A DNA stretch of 64,000 bases from Artemia franciscana (Eukaryota > Arthropoda > Branchiopoda > Anostraca > Artemiidae). The notes under the pieces were generated by a model. It had not been told where the DNA came from. It saw nothing but the letters and a program-made list of their open reading frames with translations, and ran no database searches. Location of the stretch: contig NC_088881.1 of the NCBI RefSeq assembly GCF_032884065.1, positions 5,720,171 through 5,784,170 of the forward strand, given 5' to 3'. The stretch's first letter is position 1. Each line of letters starts with the position of its first letter. Shown piece by piece: positions 43,975-55,870 of this stretch. Both the position numbers and the translations under genes were made by a program.

Positions 43975-45090
43975 TACCAGTTTAACGAATTGTAAGTAAG
44001 AAGTGAATTAGACCAACAGAAACTCTCAAAAATGGAATTATGACAACAATAGAAACATCAAAAGAATTGGCCTTTAATGTTGGTTCAAAATAAGTACAAG
44101 CCAATAGACTTAATACCAATCAAGAGCTACAAGTCTAAGAATATTTGGCTAATTTTTGAGAAATGTCAATGTAATTACACCATCAAATTCGGCATATCTT
44201 GGAACACTATTGTAGAACTTTGTTTTTTTTTTTTTTTTACCAGGAGGAGAATCGGGGACGAATGTTTATTTATTGTTTTTGCCCTAAGGGTGATCATATT
44301 AAACCTTTAGTTCTAGAAGATCGGGAAAGGGTCTTTTTGAACGGAAATTAGAAGTTCTAGTGACTAATAACATTGGAAACCAGCTAGCCTTCTCCTACGC
44401 CTCTTTTCCCCTGAAGACATCCCATCAAAATTTGTACATAGGTAAAAGTTCCAAAAATTGTGCCTTTGATTACAACCTGACCCCAACTGTCCTTAGGGAA
44501 TGGGCTGTAAGTTACAAAACTTTCCGATTAAAATACTTTATTTGTTATAAAAAAAATAAACGGACATTTTTTGAGTTGAATTTTCTTCGGGAGAGGCGGC
44601 ATTTTGTTCGGAAGAACATTTCCAGGGACAATTTTACACGGGGCAGATTTCTTTACATGATTTGAAAAATGTTCATAAACTAAATCAAAATAGTTGGGAG
44701 TAGCGAACTGTAAGTAAGGAGTGACCCGGCTCAATAGTAACCCAGATATATCAAAGAATCAGATTTTATGCTTATTTCAAGTTAATCTTGTCCCTCAAAG
44801 GTTACGAGCCTAAAAAAATTTGTCTTATCTTTGGAGAGTGGAAACACCCCCCTAAAAACCATAATCTTAATAAAACCACATCACCAGATTCAGCATATCA
44901 GAAAACCTTATTATAGAAATTTTAAGCTTCTGTCTACAAAATGTGGGATTTTGCATTTTCTGCCAGAGGAAAGATCACGGATCCGTGTGCTTTTGCTTGT
45001 TTTTTTTCTTCCCAGGGGTGATCTTATCAACATAGTGAAAGGGTTCACTCAAACGGAAATCAAAAGTTCTGGTGCACTTTTTAGGTAATT
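43975..45090 (-). repeat. Two adjacent antisense R1 copies
   Basis: Each starts with the R1 terminus in reverse: acgaattgtaagtaagaagt (about 43,985) and gcgaactgtaagtaaggagt (about 44,703). Each continues through aatagtaacccagata, gttacgagcctaa, tcagcatatcagaaaacctt, tctacaaaatgtgggatttt, ccaggggtgatct, and gaaatcaaaagttctggtgc. Overlapping open frames of about 100 codons here follow repeat sequence and are not credible. Confidence 0.75.
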
Positions 45091-45720
45091 AATTATTTTG
45101 TTCTGTGTCGTTTGAATCAATTTATCATCTCACATTATTTTATTTATCAGTCCTGGTTTAAGATGCGAGGAAAATTTTATCCTTTCTATCCTGACATTCA
45201 TTGTCCATCAGGTCGAAGGATGTGGATTTACTTCGGCCTTAACCTTTGAACAATCGTTGAGGTGGAAGTCCATATAGACTACTGCTGCAGAAGGATCTGG
45301 AAGTAACGTGGCTAAAGTAGTGGATAGACTAGGAGGATTCCACAGCCTCATGAGTTTTGTCAGTGGGATTAGATCTCTGATGGATGGACATGGACTGAAA
45401 TAAATCTTTGAATTAATGTACGCTTCCGATACAGTTGGTCGTTTTGAACGTCCATATTTGGCCCCCCCCTCCCACCCCTAAATCAAGAGTCAATATAGGT
45501 CTGAGAGCTACCGCAAAGTTGAATTCATGTAGAAAAGAATTTGACTACTAATGCAGAAAAGAAGTTGCGTCTAGGTCACTTCTCCACTTCAGATGTGACT
45601 ACCTCTAATTCTTTTAATCAACCATAAGCAACCTCTTACAACTAGCCAAATCATTGATTTTAGTTTTTTTTTTAATCACAGATGATCTGAAATTGCAAAA
45701 ATACTGGAGATTCATCACAT
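45091..45720. other. Nothing recognised
   Basis: No supported gene. Probably part of, or flank to, the coding relic that follows. Confidence 0.4.
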
Positions 45721-45724
45721 TTAT

Positions 45725-46130
45725 TTAATTGATCAGTCTTCGTCATTTTCAATTTGGACCTGAGCTTTGGAGCGTTTCATTTCTTTGCAAGATTTGCAAG
45801 CAATGTGAGATTCGATGTCACTATCACAGGATCGCTTATAACCACATTCCACGAGGGTGAGAATTAATTTTCGTACCACTGGAAGATCAGTGAGGATGCA
45901 GTACAGCTCGTTCTGTAATCTCTATCCTCAATTCTCAGGTTCAAAGGCAGGGCTCTGGAGCCTAATCCAATCTTGTACTTTGGCCGATATGTTCGGAAAC
46001 AGTGAAATGTCACTGCTGCTGAAGTAGGAGGTAGATCTTGGGGATGGACGGGAGTTGTAGATGTTGGTACTTTCTGCTGGAAGACTCGGGGTCACTAGCT
46101 GTCAAGATTGTCAGTAGATTTTCCACCGTA
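45725..46130 (-). pseudogene. Unrecognised coding relic with cysteine-rich C-terminus
   Basis: Two overlapping minus-strand frames look coding. The first gives VPTSTTPVHPQDLPPTSAAV, TFHCFRTYRPKYKIGLGSRA and LPLNLRIEDRDYR (about 46,070-45,915). Then in another frame QNELYCILTDLPVVRKLI, LTLVECGYKRSCDSDIESHI, ACKSCKEMKRSKAQVQIEND and ED-stop (about 45,920-45,738). The switch within gattacagaacgag looks like a single frameshift. CGYKRSC ... CKSC could bind metal. Family unknown. It may be the end of a transposon gene or of a host gene. Confidence 0.35.
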
Positions 46131-47470
46131 CAATATAGAAAGCGCAACCTATTAATATTTCATATATTCTTCACATAGGCCTACATATTATATTTATTTA
46201 ATACAAAAAAGCCGAGCCATGACAAACAACATAAAAGAACATATTGGAATATACACACACTAAGACTTAAATTGAAAAATATCATTTACAAAAATCTTCT
46301 CGATGCACTATACCCACATGGATGAATCAGCAAAAAATTTTTGCACTAATAAAATTAATGTTTTACGAAATCACCCCTCCTCGCCTTTCTGTACCCTAAA
46401 AGTTTTTGGTATCACGCCTCCCAACTCTATACAATCAACAAAAAGATGGAATACCTCTTTATTCTCTCCGTAGATCCTCTTTAACCCTTACCCTCTCCAA
46501 AAAATTTTTCCTTTCACCTAGCGCTAGAAATTTCAAAGAAAGGTGGCTTCAGACTCATTCCCAGTCCCCAAAATTTTCACAGATTTGGTTTAACATGCCT
46601 TTTTCTTTCATTTTCAATTTATCATCTACATTAAATTTCAGACAGAACAGGGAACGCAAGGTGACAATTCCAAGCAATTCAAGTCACTTTATTCTATCAA
46701 ACTACAAACTATTAAAATTCTTTAATATCTGATTTTCGCCTGAAATAAACAGACACATTTCTTTCGATATATATCATTCTCTCTAGCCACAAAAGGGTAT
46801 TCAAGTCAGTTACTTTTGATTAAGTATTGGTTTTATTTATATATGAAATGGGTAGTGTTAAATACAGGTTGTTCGCAAAACACAGAGGTTTTCAGAATTG
46901 AATCACACTTCAAGCAGACCTTAGCCGTTATTACCAGTCATCAGACTTAAACCGACGAAATCAACGTAATATTGAGATAGTGCATCCCAAACCTGCTACT
47001 GCGGTTGATTAATTGCATGGCGGAAAAATCCTAATTTTAGAAGAAACAAAATTGATTAAATTTGAAACAGCTTAGTAGAAGTTTCTCACAGACGTCAGAA
47101 GCTCCCCCCCCCCAAAAAAAAAACACAACAATAGCAAATACTTAGTGTTAGCAGTGATCCCGTGTAAGGCAGTCTAATCAGCCACTTGAAGACTCAATTT
47201 CTTTTCAGAAGATGTGTCTGCATGTCTGTTTAATTATCTCGACAATTTCCAAGATTATTTTTCCTTATTGAACAAAAAAAATTGCTGCGACTTGTTACTT
47301 TTAAAAGTTGCGGTTGACCAAGATCGATCCGAAATAGCAAAATATACATGTTGTAAAACACAGTAACAATGATAATAATTGCACGACTGCTTGAAATGTC
47401 AGCATCTTTATATTTTAAGCTCTTTTTTATTTCTAGTTTTTGTTTTATCTTATAGTGGCCTTTCAAACAA
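46131..47470. other. Nothing recognised
   Basis: AT-rich. A 108-codon open stretch at 46,406-46,732 has no motif I know and is within what chance allows here. Confidence 0.4.
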
Positions 47471-47477
47471 TTGGGGG

Positions 47478-48260
47478 TTAGGAACTATAAGCAAGAGTGA
47501 CTCGGCCTGATAGTGACCGAAACTCTAAAAGAACAGTATTTTATAAGAAATAGATACATCAAAAGAATTTGATTTTCATGCTGATTTCATATATATAAAA
47601 TTCGTTCATTTTAATGTTACCCATGAAAAGCTACGAGCCTAAGAAAATTTGCCAACTTTTTGAAACTAAGGGAAAAAGACCCCCCCAAAAGTCAAAGGAT
47701 CTTAATAAAAATCCCACCGTCAGATCCAGCGTATCAGAGAGCTGTTTTGTAGAGGTTTCAAGCTCCTATCTACAAAATGAAGAAGTCGGTGTATTTTTTT
47801 CAGAAGAAAGAACATGGATGCGTGTTAGTTTATTTTTCCCAGGGGTGCTTGTATCGAACCAAGGGTCCTAAGAGATTGGGAGAGGGCTTATTCAAACGGA
47901 AATCGAAAGTTCTAGAATATCCTTTAAGTGACCAAAAATATTTCCAGAAAAATTCCGGCATGATTGGACAAACGGTCAAAAGTTAAACACGACAAAAACA
48001 AAACAGGTTATTTCAACTGGAACTTAGAACGAGCAGAAATGGTTCTAAATATGAGAGGGTTGCTACCCCTTTCTCGACCTTGTCTCCATTTTCTCTAAAG
48101 TTTGAATTTTTTGTGATACTTTATCGTAAGGATCGAGGGTTAAGAAAGGGGTAGTTATCCTCAAATACCGAATAATACCTGTACGTTTTATAATTTTATT
48201 ATTGCTCCTTACTTTGAATCAAAAAAGGTGTTTTTTTTTAGATAATCTTTAACAAAAAGG
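47478..48260 (-). repeat. Antisense R1 copy
   Basis: aactataagcaagagtgact, cggcctgatagtgaccgaaa, agctacgagcctaagaaaat, tcagatccagcgtatcagag, ggaaatcgaaagttctagaa, ccctttctcgacc; the same order as the copies at 43.98-45.09 kb. Confidence 0.75.
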
Positions 48261-49510
48261 ATATACTTGTAATTAATTACAGTAAATTGTAATTTTTATA
48301 CTGCAGTTCTTTGTAACCTATTCCCCGGTTGGAAAGAAAAATGGGAATTTTACCCAACAAGATGTTACCCGTGACTGGGTGAAAGTTCAAAATTTCATTG
48401 TAAAACTCTACCAATTTCAAGTTTGAAATTCAAACAGTTTCACTTGTTTATCCCTATTAAGCATGAAACTTTACAAGAACCCTGGAATAAAAAATTTACA
48501 GTTGGATAAGCTTCTTTTTACATCAAACTATTTACAATCATCCGTTCTATATGGCCCATAAAAATTATTCATGATCCATTTTGAATTCAAATTTCTAGAC
48601 AAAGACAGGCTTTAAGATTTGGTGCTAGACATGACAACACTACTGTGATACAAGGCAACACTGCGCAGACTGAGCCAAATTGTGTACTAAGGGCCGTTGC
48701 CCTATCTTAGCAGCATAAAAATTGGAACTTAGCCCTCTGTTTTTCAGTTTGTTGGTAAATTTGACACAAGGTAATAATTAGTGATTGGTATATAAGTGAA
48801 TTATCTTTAATCTAAATTTTTTGAATATGTTTCATTACAAAGATGGTCATAAGTATCCATAATGTTGTTTTAAATGCTAAGTAAAATTGACGGGAGGGTA
48901 TTACATATCTAACACCTACGGGTATATATATCTAACACCTATATCTAATACCCTACGGGAGGGTACATATCTAACAGTAGTGCATTACAATGATATTTCA
49001 CTAATACTGAAATTTAGTTGTGTGCCTTTGATGCAATGCGATTTTTCCTATAATTTTCTGATTGGCTGAAATATAGAGATTCATATATCCTAACAGTGTA
49101 CTAACTCCTAGAGATTCATATATCCCAACAGTGTACAAACCCGAAATCCGCCGTCTTTTGATTTATGCGTCAAACTTGTCACACAGAATCAACTTATAAT
49201 TTTGCTTATTAATGTTTTATTTATCCCACACGGATTATAAGCATTATATAATTTCCATCCAGTTTACCTCCAAAATGGTCTAAAGTGGCAATAAAAGATA
49301 CTTTAAAAGTAAAATTAGGAAGAGTATTTCAAAGCTACAAACAACCCATTGGAGTAGACTATCAGTTTTTAATAGGACAATTAAGATATGCTTGTAATTC
49401 AGTTGTGAACCTCAGAACTTTTGGGTTCCTGTGCCCCTCATAACTATTCCATCTCTTGTCTCACATGGTTCTACTTACTATCTCAGTAATTCTGGTTTAT
49501 GGTCCTTTTA
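48261..49510. other. Nothing recognised apart from short local duplications
   Basis: A locally repeated tatctaacacctac / cctacgggagggtacatatc block lies at 48,890-48,980, and agattcatatatcc.aacagt occurs twice at 49,077-49,135. Confidence 0.5.
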
Positions 49511-50262
49511 TGGCACTTGGTATTTACCAAGGGACATATAGTGATCGCAATTTCTGTCGGTCTGTCTGTCCGTAGGTCACGCTTTTGCTAGTTTGGACAC
49601 TTCCAGATAAGCTAGGACGATGAAAGTTGGCAGGCGTATCAGTGACCAGACGAGATTAAATTAGAAATAGTCACTTCTCCGATTCGACTATCTGGGGAGG
49701 AGCGAGCAAACAAGATAGTTGAGAAGAATGATATTTGTCGATAAAGCATGATTGTTCTTTTGAAGTATGGCTTGAGATCTAGTGGTATGATTCTCACTTT
49801 GGGTGCGAGAGATATCAGGTTCGAATCCGGGACAACCCAATTTTTACATGAAGAAGATCTGAAATTAGATACGTGATCAATATAGCGATCGCTGACAGTT
49901 GGCAGGCGTATCGGGGAATCGATCAGATTAAATCAGGAATAGTCGCTTTCCCGATTCGACCATCTGGGGGAGGGGAAGAATTGGAGGACGGTTAATTCGG
50001 AAAAATTAGAAAAATGAGATATTTTTAACTTACGAACAGGTTATCGGATCTTAGTGAAATTTTATATTTAGAAGACCTCGTGTGTCAGAGCTCTTATTTT
50101 AAATCCCGACCGGATCCGGTGACATTGGGGGGAGGGGTTGGAGGGGGAAACCCGGAAATCTTGGAAAACGCTTAGTGGATAGATCGTAATGAAACTTGGT
50201 GGGAAGAAGCTCTTGGCTCTTCCGACACCGTCATAAGTGCCATATGAGCTCGTGGCTCTTGT
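49511..50262 (+). mobile_element. Dispersed element R2, short copy
   Basis: Starts tatggcacttggtatttacc and ends cgtcataagtgccatatgag, ctcgtggctctt, so atggcactt / aagtgccat form a short inverted terminal pair. Inside: gataagctaggacgatgaaa, ttcgac.atctgggg, cttacgaacaggttatcgga, tcccgaccggatccggtgac, gtggatagatcgtaatgaaa. A longer copy with internally multiplied units is at 59.97-62.32 kb. A tRNA-Pro-like segment is inserted in this copy. Confidence 0.7.
49769..49839 (+). tRNA. tRNA-Pro(UGG)-like pseudogene
   Basis: ggcttga, then tctagtggtatgattctc (canonical D-arm of tRNA-Pro), tcactttgggtgcgaga with anticodon TGG in the loop, and ggttcgaatcc as box B. The 5' half and anticodon arm are almost those of a normal tRNA-Pro. 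The acceptor stem (ggcttga / acaaccc) has two mismatches and the T-stem one, so it is probably a pseudogene or tRNA-derived SINE head. Confidence 0.65.
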
Positions 50263-50780
50263 TTTCTTTATGCTAACATATAGTTGATGACTCTAGGCCA
50301 GGTTGGAATTCTCTCTTGTTTATTGTACATGGTATTTTGCTTTACCTTGGTTTTCGGCGGGTAGTCACTGGAAGTGGATAGCCCGTCATTTTCTTTTTCC
50401 ATATGTGGTTTGTTTCATTTTTTATATTTTATTTTGCATTCTAGGTCATAAGGCCTTGCTATGTTATAAGCTTATAATGTAATGCATATTATATGGTACA
50501 ATATTATATACATGCACGTGCAATATACTTGAAAATGTATATAGTTCATCTGAATAAATATTATCTTACTTTTTTTATGAATCTTCCATACCAGGCATGG
50601 ACGTTTTGAATTATCGAGGGAGGAGGGGATGCTAAAACTAAAACAAAAAGGCAAATTATACGAAAGCGTAAAAGATTACAGAAGAAATAGTAAATAATTG
50701 AAAGTACCCACCAGAGCAGCTACTTGCTATTATCATTGATATTAGAACCCTGGGGCATAGTAAACAAATGTTCGACTAAA
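50263..50780. other. Nothing recognised
   Basis: AT-rich, no supported gene. Confidence 0.4.
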
Positions 50781-50784
50781 TATT

Positions 50785-51300
50785 TATTTTCGAATAACAT
50801 ACAATTTAAGATAAAAACAGTCAAACAAAACTATAAAAATAAAGGACGTAAAAAAATTGTAAAGAGTGAAGATTAAAACTTTCAAATAATGTAAAATTAG
50901 TTTCAAGGACTGTAAAGGCTTTTAAGGCGAAGATACAAAAATAGCATATTCATCCGTGTTTTCAAATAATTGCTCTAAGAAATACGAGGAATAAAAGAGT
51001 AGCAATTCTAATCCTAACATCTGAATGAACCGAACGTAGTTAGAATATGAGTGCCACTTTCGATGGAGAAAAATTACCCACCCCCCTTGGATTTTTTAAC
51101 ACACAATTTAAAATCAAAAAGTCAAACCAACCTGAAAGCTTTTAAGGAGAAGATACAAAAATAGCATATTAATCGGTGTTTTCGAATAATAGCTCTAAGA
51201 AATACGAGGAATAAAAGAGTGGCAATTCTAATTCTAACATCGGAATGAACCGAACGTAGTTAGAATATGAGTGCCAATCTCGATGGAGAAAAATTGGCTA
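50785..51300. repeat. Tandem duplication, ~220-bp spacing
   Basis: agatacaaaaatagcatatt, tgctctaagaaatacgagga, gaaccgaacgtagttagaat and atgagtgcca recur at about 50,930-51,070 and 51,150-51,290, about 93% alike by eye. Confidence 0.85.
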
Positions 51301-54080
51301 ACCCTTTCGGGTTTTCTCGCATCATCCCTTATATTTTGAAAAATATATTCTATCGTATTTTCATCGAAAAAAATTGTCCTTGGAAAACCTTTTTGTGCAT
51401 CCTCAAAAAGGAAGAAAGCAGGAAGGGAAAGAGAGAGAGAGAGAGAGTCTAGAACACCCAATCTAAAATAAAACTATAAATGCAATTTGTTTTTAGCTAA
51501 GTTCGTTATTCCAAGGTGAAAGTCAAAGCCAATCCTAATAAACTGGTTTTAGCGTAATAGCATCTCTCACTTTTTCTTTGCAGAACTAAACATGAAGAAT
51601 TAAAATCAGAATTACATACAAATAATAAGGATATAGTACTATATACGATGGAAATTCTACCCTGCAGGTGTATTTGCTACTTTATTGAACTTCTATGTTA
51701 ACAATGAGATTTCATGCAAGTTCTAACGCTACTTTAACTTCAAGGTTAACCTTGGGGTTAAACGAAAAAATTGACGATAAAATTAACCAGACATCAAAAT
51801 AAGTTTCACTCAAATATTGAAATGGGGCTACACTTGACGTTAACAATAAAAATATCTTACGAAACATTTTCAACAAGCAACGAAAAAAATTCTTCAAGGC
51901 AGATTAACAGTAGCACTGCAAAGGCTTTATGGAACATTTTTTTTTTTTATAAAACATATTTACCCCATCCCCTTTAGTTCACAGCCCAAAACCCGCACTA
52001 CAGAGAAAAAAAAAATCTATATTTCAAGTCTCACACTGAAGACAGGCATGTGGATATACAATTAATTCTGGTATGGGGTCACCAAGAGTCTCAAGATTTT
52101 AAGGGGTTTACAGACCCATATATCCTGCACCAACCCGAGCAGAGGGTCATACCTAATTTTTTAGCAACAGAAGATAGTAAAAACTCCTTTTTGTAGTTTT
52201 CATACGATGACAAGTGTCGCATTTGCTTTGATTTTTAGGTTTAAGTGGGGAGGGGGGCTAAAAACTCTTCTGCATTCATCGTTGTTATAGCCTTAGTTTT
52301 GACATTACCTGGAAACAGGGACAACGATCACATCAGTTGCCGTAACACAACAATAATATTTAGGGTTATGCATGTGCAGATGGGGAAAGGCCTTAGAGAC
52401 TGCGTCTCCTACTAGGAATTTTAGTATGACTTCCAGATTCTGCTATATTTACGTACCATTTAATTATTTTTTTTTTGTTCTTTAGCCAAATTACTCTTAA
52501 CAAAAATTTCAACCTTGTCAAAACTACTATATATTTTGCAGTTTTGAAGGATGAGAACATACGGCAATATTAGAAGTGTTTTCCCGAAAAAAAAGCTTTT
52601 AGAGAAGGCGTTTTCCAGTGAATTTTCTGTTGTACATCAAAAGCCCTTTTAGGGGCACGGAGGGACGACTCTTCTTCTTGTAAATTTTTTGACAAGGTAT
52701 TCCCACGAGGAATTAGACATACGCCAAGACATACCCTTTTAGCTAAACAATATTTATCAACTGGCTGAAGTCCATTTTCTATCATGCTATTCGGTCCGCA
52801 AATAAGAATTTTCGGTGTTTTTTAAAATATACTTTTTGGTAGAGAAGTTTGGTGGAGTTCAAAATAGGTATAAGCATCTGACACCTGTCTACTCTATCTG
52901 CTATGCCTAATTTACTTGCCCAATAAGTTACCAGCGAACATAAAAAAAAAATATTTAGGCTTTTCGACAGCCGGGTATGATTTCAGTTCTCCCCCTTTCA
53001 ATAACGTAAGTAGAAGTCTATTTTCTATAAATATATGACACATTAAATCTAAACCGTGCCCCGTAAGATGCTACACCCGTAGACATGTGAAACCAACCAC
53101 TCCTAAAGCTACCCCTCTGAAAAGAAACCAAATACAATTTTCTATAGTTCTCTGCTCTCCTTTAAAATTAAGTTTGTGTAACATACCGCCTTTTGAACTA
53201 CTAGAGCTGAAATTCCCCATCAACCACTTGAAATAAAGCTGTTTAATTTCAGTGCGATTCGTTTTCATTTTACAAATATGAAGAACCGACCATTGGAATG
53301 CTTTGGTAGAGAAAGAGTAAGGGTTGCTGATAAGAGAGAAATTTTTGATGGTTTAATCTGGAGTTAAATACTGACAGCACCATTAACAGTAAAATATTAC
53401 CTAATAGTACTAGAAGATTTGAAAATAAACTCAAATAAAGTTTATTTTCCTATCATTAAAATTTAAGAATACCTGAGGAGTTTTGTGTAGGAGTAGGGGT
53501 TAGCCTCTGCAGAAGAAAACGTACGAATAGAACAATTCATATTTTTTAATATGCACAAGATTTAAGTTCAACAGCTTCTCTAGGTTACTTCAATTTTATT
53601 AAGATCCCCCCCCCCTTATTTTTAATATGACATTTTGCTTGTTCTCTTTATCTCATGTATTTGTATTTTAAATGCGCTACCTATTAGGTTCTACTACAAA
53701 AATTTAGATGGCAATATAGTTGAATATAGCGTTTACTAAATGAAGTTGACAGAAAAATTTTAAAGCGGTCTCTTTATAACATGAACACATAAATGAGACT
53801 TTGCCATTAGAATACCAATGCACACAATATAAAAGCTAATGATATATTTATAAGAAAAAGAGGAAAAATGTAAAGATATCAGAAGCAACCCAGACAATAT
53901 GTTGACGTGCATATTATAAAGTAAAAATTGATTTGGTAACATATTTCCTTTTTGAGAATTCAATTACTAAATACTTAACAAAGAGTATACAAATACATGA
54001 AGAATATAACAAAATATGAATTTGAGAATATGTAAATAGAAGCAAATCTTTGTACTATTATTTGGCATGGTGTAAATTGA
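51301..54080. other. Nothing recognised
   Basis: 2.8 kb of AT-rich sequence with no coding motif. Contains homopolymer runs only. Confidence 0.4.
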
Positions 54081-54160
54081 ATCTATTGTGACAGTGACAG
54101 TGTTGACATAACAATGCCAATGACAGTGCAGACAGTGACAGTGACAATGACAGTTCAGCT
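54081..54160. repeat. GACAGT-type minisatellite
   Basis: Imperfect hexamer repeats (gacagtgacagtg, gcagacagtgacagtgacaa). Confidence 0.8.
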
Positions 54161-54471
54161 GGGTAGAACTAGACCAATGCAAAGCAAGCTTAAATTTTAA
54201 TTTGAGGAAATTTTGATTTCAATCAAAGGTCACATTTTTTTCAGCCTGAAGTCCTCTGGGAGTAAACAGACTATTTTTTCTTATTTTTTTGCAGTTACGA
54301 TAGTTGGGCTTAGACTAGTATAGTTAATTACGTGAAAATATACACAAATATACCTATTGTACCCTTTAGGCAAATTTAGTCTGTTATCTTAGATCCAATG
54401 TAAGACAAAAGGAAAAAATGATATCTTCATTTTACTAATGATTATTGTTAACCTTCATTTTTCAATTTTTT

Positions 54472-54477
54472 TTTATT
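54472..54477 (-). promoter_or_regulatory. Candidate poly(A) signal for the ZNFX1-like gene
   Basis: tttatt on the plus strand is AATAAA on the coding strand, 335 bp after the stop codon. Such hexamers are common in this AT-rich DNA. Confidence 0.25.
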
Positions 54478-54811
54478 ATCATCTTTGTTTTACTAGTAGT
54501 GGTTTCATCTCCTATAATTTTTCCATACTCTTTGGGCCGAGGTTGAAATAAAAATTACGAATGATTACCGTCCTGACTCAGTACTGGTCAAAACTTACAC
54601 CAAGATGTTGGTCATTACTGCCAGGAGTGTCATTCGTAGAGGAATGTCTTTAAGTTAAAGCAATGTCTTCTTTGCATTTTTATGCGAAGTCTTATGCGAA
54701 GTTAATACATGCTTTGATTGGATAAGGTCAGAGCCACACGGATTCATTACTAATTTCTACACTACAAGGACACTTTGCCTGAAAAAAAAAACTATAGAGG
54801 ACAGGGCATAG

Positions 54812-55143
54812 CTAAACTATAGCATTTGGCCATGCAGATGTGGATGCCCCATCCATTTCTGGAGCAAGGGAATTGTCACTTCTTACGCGATGACTGCTTC
54901 CACCAATCGCTGCACCACATTCGTTACAGAATGATTCAACCACTGCTCCTCCGCAATCAGCAATACAGTAAATATGACCATTGGGACACTTATACCAGTG
55001 ACCTTGTTTCAACCCCATCGCTTGAACAACCATTTTCCGTTCGCAATCTGGAATTCCAACACCCTGAGTGGCCGTCTGCTTAAGAAGCTTCTCAATATCA
55101 GCTTTGATTTTTGGAATATCATCTGAAGTCAACTTCTTACATC
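54812..55143 (-). CDS. ZNFX1-like protein, last exon (RZ-type zinc finger)
   Basis: Acceptor ctttttttcaag, stop TAG at 54,814-54,812. The first two bases complete a glycine codon with the previous exon. It encodes CKKLTSDDIPKIKADIEKLL, a helical lead-in, then ERKMVVQAMGLKQGHWYKCP, NGHIYCIADCGGAVVESFCN, ECGAAIGGSSHRV, and the tail LAPEMDGASTSAWPNAIV. The C/H pattern (KCPNGH ... ADCGG ... CNECGAAIGG..H) is the RZ zinc finger that ends ZNFX1. The tail EMDGA...AW is also typical of ZNFX1 C-termini. ZNFX1 proteins are SF1 RNA helicases with NFX1-type zinc fingers, acting in RNA-based immunity or small-RNA inheritance. The RZ finger probably binds RNA or ubiquitin-pathway partners (family-level inference). 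Confidence 0.85.
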
Positions 55144-55599
55144 CTTGAAAAAAAGGAGATGTGTTATTATATTAGACTCACTTAAGAATTAATTAATAAA
55201 TAATTTGCATGATAGATATGGAGGTTTTACTTTTAAATCAATTATGAATTTTCTAAGTAAAAAAAAGACAAAAGAAACGTCGGCAAATAAACACGAAACG
55301 TCAAGACGCGTTGAGGTGAAGGCCAGTCTATTAGAAACCACATAAGAAACGAATAGCAAGGAGAGGAAGAAAAAAATATGCAATAAATCAACAAAAAGAA
55401 GGCACAAAAGTCACTGTTGCCAGATACAAGCACTGAAACTGAACTTTAGCCTTGGGCACATTCTAACAAAAAGTAAAAAAAATTCAAGGAAACGCATTTG
55501 GTTAACTGCATATGATAACGTTAGTGAAACAGTTCTAGACCTTTTCACTGGATGGCTGGTGTACTTTTATTTATTCATTCAATGATAATTAAATTATAT

Positions 55600-55870
55600 T
55601 ATCTAGAATTTTTGGATTAGATAGTTATGTACAGTGTCGTAATTTAGTGAAAATCATGAGGGAGGGGGGGGGGGTGGTGAGAAATTGGAGCCAATTTTGC
55701 CAAATCAAGCGAAAATAACAGTGGGAAATAAAAAATCAGTCATATATTACCATAAAGGGAAATATATACGAAAGAAAACTGACTTGTTTTTCTAGATGCT
55801 TGAGTTATGCAGGCTTACTTTAATTTTTGGCAAGAGTTTTTTGCAGAAACTAAATTTCAGCTTGGTTATA
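55600..55870 (-). repeat. Dispersed repeat R3, inverted relative to 18.84-19.16 kb
   Basis: ggagccaattttgccaa, ttaccataaagggaaatata, gcttgagttatgcaggctta, attttggcaagagttttttg match R3 in reverse. It lies in the intron between the last two ZNFX1-like exons. The rest of that intron (55,144-57,124) is unremarkable apart from a 12-bp-arm palindrome, tagtcctgatat / atatcagga, at about 55,890. Confidence 0.6.

Noticed and set aside
44360-44665. 101-codon frame
   Set aside because: Lies wholly in an antisense R1 repeat copy and is not open in the other copies.
45738-45920. Resemblance of PVVRKLILTLVECG ... HIACKSC to the mitochondrial protease ATP23 (PYVKLLLDAMKHSG ... HFSCEDC)
   Set aside because: Spacing is similar but the match is short, the residues after the CxxC do not follow, and no HEXXH exon is seen; kept only as an unnamed relic.
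46406-46732. 108-codon ATG-less/ATG frame on the plus strand
   Set aside because: No motif, codon bias or splice context; a frame of this length is expected by chance in 64 kb on both strands.
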